A DNA stretch of 64,000 nucleotides, taken from contig NZ_CP106736.1 of the NCBI RefSeq assembly GCF_030035605.1, forward strand, positions 2,604,001 through 2,668,000, in the 5' to 3' direction. The notes below the pieces were generated by a model, which ran no database searches, was not told the DNA's origin, and saw nothing but the letters and a program-made list of their open reading frames with translations. A program made the translations under genes and the position numbers. Positions within the stretch are counted from its first letter, which is position 1. Every line of letters starts with the position of its first letter. This DNA comes from Silvimonas soli (GTDB lineage: Bacteria; Pseudomonadota; Gammaproteobacteria; Burkholderiales; Chitinibacteraceae). Below are positions 63,391-64,000 of the stretch, one piece after another.

Positions 63391-64000
63391 TCAGGTTGAG
63401 GCTGGGGCCGCTCTGAAAATGGTTTCAAATTCAGCGGCATTCAGGCTTGCCCCGCCCACCAGCGCGCCCCCCACCTCCGGGACGGCCAGAATCTTGTGGG
63501 CGTCTGCAGCGGTGACTGAACCGCCATAAAGAATGGGTACGGTTTTCCCTGCCGGGCCCAGGCGAGCTATCAGACAAAGGCGAATATGCGCGTGAACTTG
63601 CGCGATTTCCTGCAACGTGGGAATGCGCCCGGTTCCGATGGCCCAGCGGGGTTCATAAGCAACGACATTGGCAGAGGCGGCCATGCCAGTCGGGACGCTT
63701 CCATCAATTTGTGCGGCACATACGGCCAGTGTCTGGCCTTCTAAGCGCTGCTCTGACGTTTCACCAACGCAGATGATGGTGACCAATCCCGCTTGCCACG
63801 CCGCTTCAGCTTTGGCTGCGACCATGACATCGGTTTCGTCATAAAGCTGGCGGCGTTCCGAGTGCCCGACAATCACCGCCGTTGCGCCGGCGTCTCTCAG
63901 CATTTGCGCACTGATGTCTCCGGTAAAGGGGCCAGAAACCTCGCTGGCGCAATTCTGGCCACCAATGCGAAACTGCCCGGCCGCCGCGCGCACCCCACGT
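63391..64000 (-). CDS. tpiA: Triose-phosphate isomerase, partial (N terminus outside window)
   Basis: About 203 residues are visible; the N terminus runs off the right edge. Catalytic His is in IVGHSERRQLYDE and catalytic Glu in VVAYEPRWAIGTG. The phosphate-binding ILYGGSVTAADA and GALVGGASLNAAEF follow. It interconverts the triose phosphates that the adjacent aldolase makes. Because it leads a phosphoketolase operon it may be a second, cluster-specific copy (inference). About 100 bases separate it from xfp. Confidence 0.93.
   Translation of the reverse strand, partial: RGVRAAAGQFRIGGQNCASEVSGPFTGDISAQMLRDAGATAVIVGHSERRQLYDETDVMVAAKAEAAWQAGLVTIICVGETSEQRLEGQTLAVCAAQIDGSVPTGMAASANVVAYEPRWAIGTGRIPTLQEIAQVHAHIRLCLIARLGPAGKTVPILYGGSVTAADAHKILAVPEVGGALVGGASLNAAEFETIFRAAPAST

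Overview
The window reads as chromosomal DNA of a chitin-degrading betaproteobacterium, most likely Neisseriales and close to Chitinibacteraceae or Chromobacteriaceae (inference). The main pointers are the blocks dprA-smg-topA and def-fmt-htpX-rsmB-DUF4390-ntrY-ntrX-trkA-trkH, a pilS-pilR pair, a Kdo hydroxylase, a secreted GH18 chitinase, a PEP-CTERM protein and a HrcA/CIRCE-controlled groESL operon. I see no CRISPR array, rRNA, transposase or prophage. One tRNA gene is present.

Layout. Bases 1-7400 hold a partial exported protein, a GlsB-type membrane protein, a Kdo hydroxylase, two small hypothetical genes, a degenerate HD-GYP gene divergent from a GAF-GGDEF cyclase, a RibD-like reductase, an arsR-AHSA1-GFA operon and tRNA-Met. 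Bases 7400-20500 are mainly housekeeping: MidA-type methyltransferase, pteridine reductase, sodC, ttcA, a spermidine-synthase-like gene, rppH, pilSR, a PhzF-like gene and ppc. Bases 20434-23170 are the chitinase locus, with a 0.67-kb leader that can fold into a closed multi-hairpin RNA. Bases 23.5-31.2 kb hold a FUSC transporter, convergent murB and mpl, a GGDEF gene and trkHA. Bases 31.4-47.3 kb are the two conserved blocks that diverge at 39.3-39.5 kb, ending with a GAF-PAS-GGDEF-EAL protein. Bases 47.4-52.6 kb hold an anti-sigma/ECF sigma pair divergent from an exported TPR protein, a PEP-CTERM protein and groESL.

Bases 52.6-58.6 kb are less ordinary. There is a low-GC gene-poor tract, then two divergent membrane sensors that both stop inside a sensory domain without an output domain, long non-coding spacers with repeat-like sequence, and a slipin. 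Bases 58.6-64 kb are one carbon module on the minus strand: tpiA (partial), phosphoketolase, class I fructose-bisphosphate aldolase and a zinc alcohol dehydrogenase.

Functional themes are c-di-GMP signalling (three GGDEF proteins, one of them also EAL, plus a probably inactive HD-GYP protein), two-component control of pili and of nitrogen or redox state, envelope assembly and chitin use. The best candidate for something undescribed is the structured RNA leader of the chitinase gene. Next come the paired output-less sensors and the ECF sigma / CxxC-TPR module. No folding or homology search was run, so these rest on reading the sequence.
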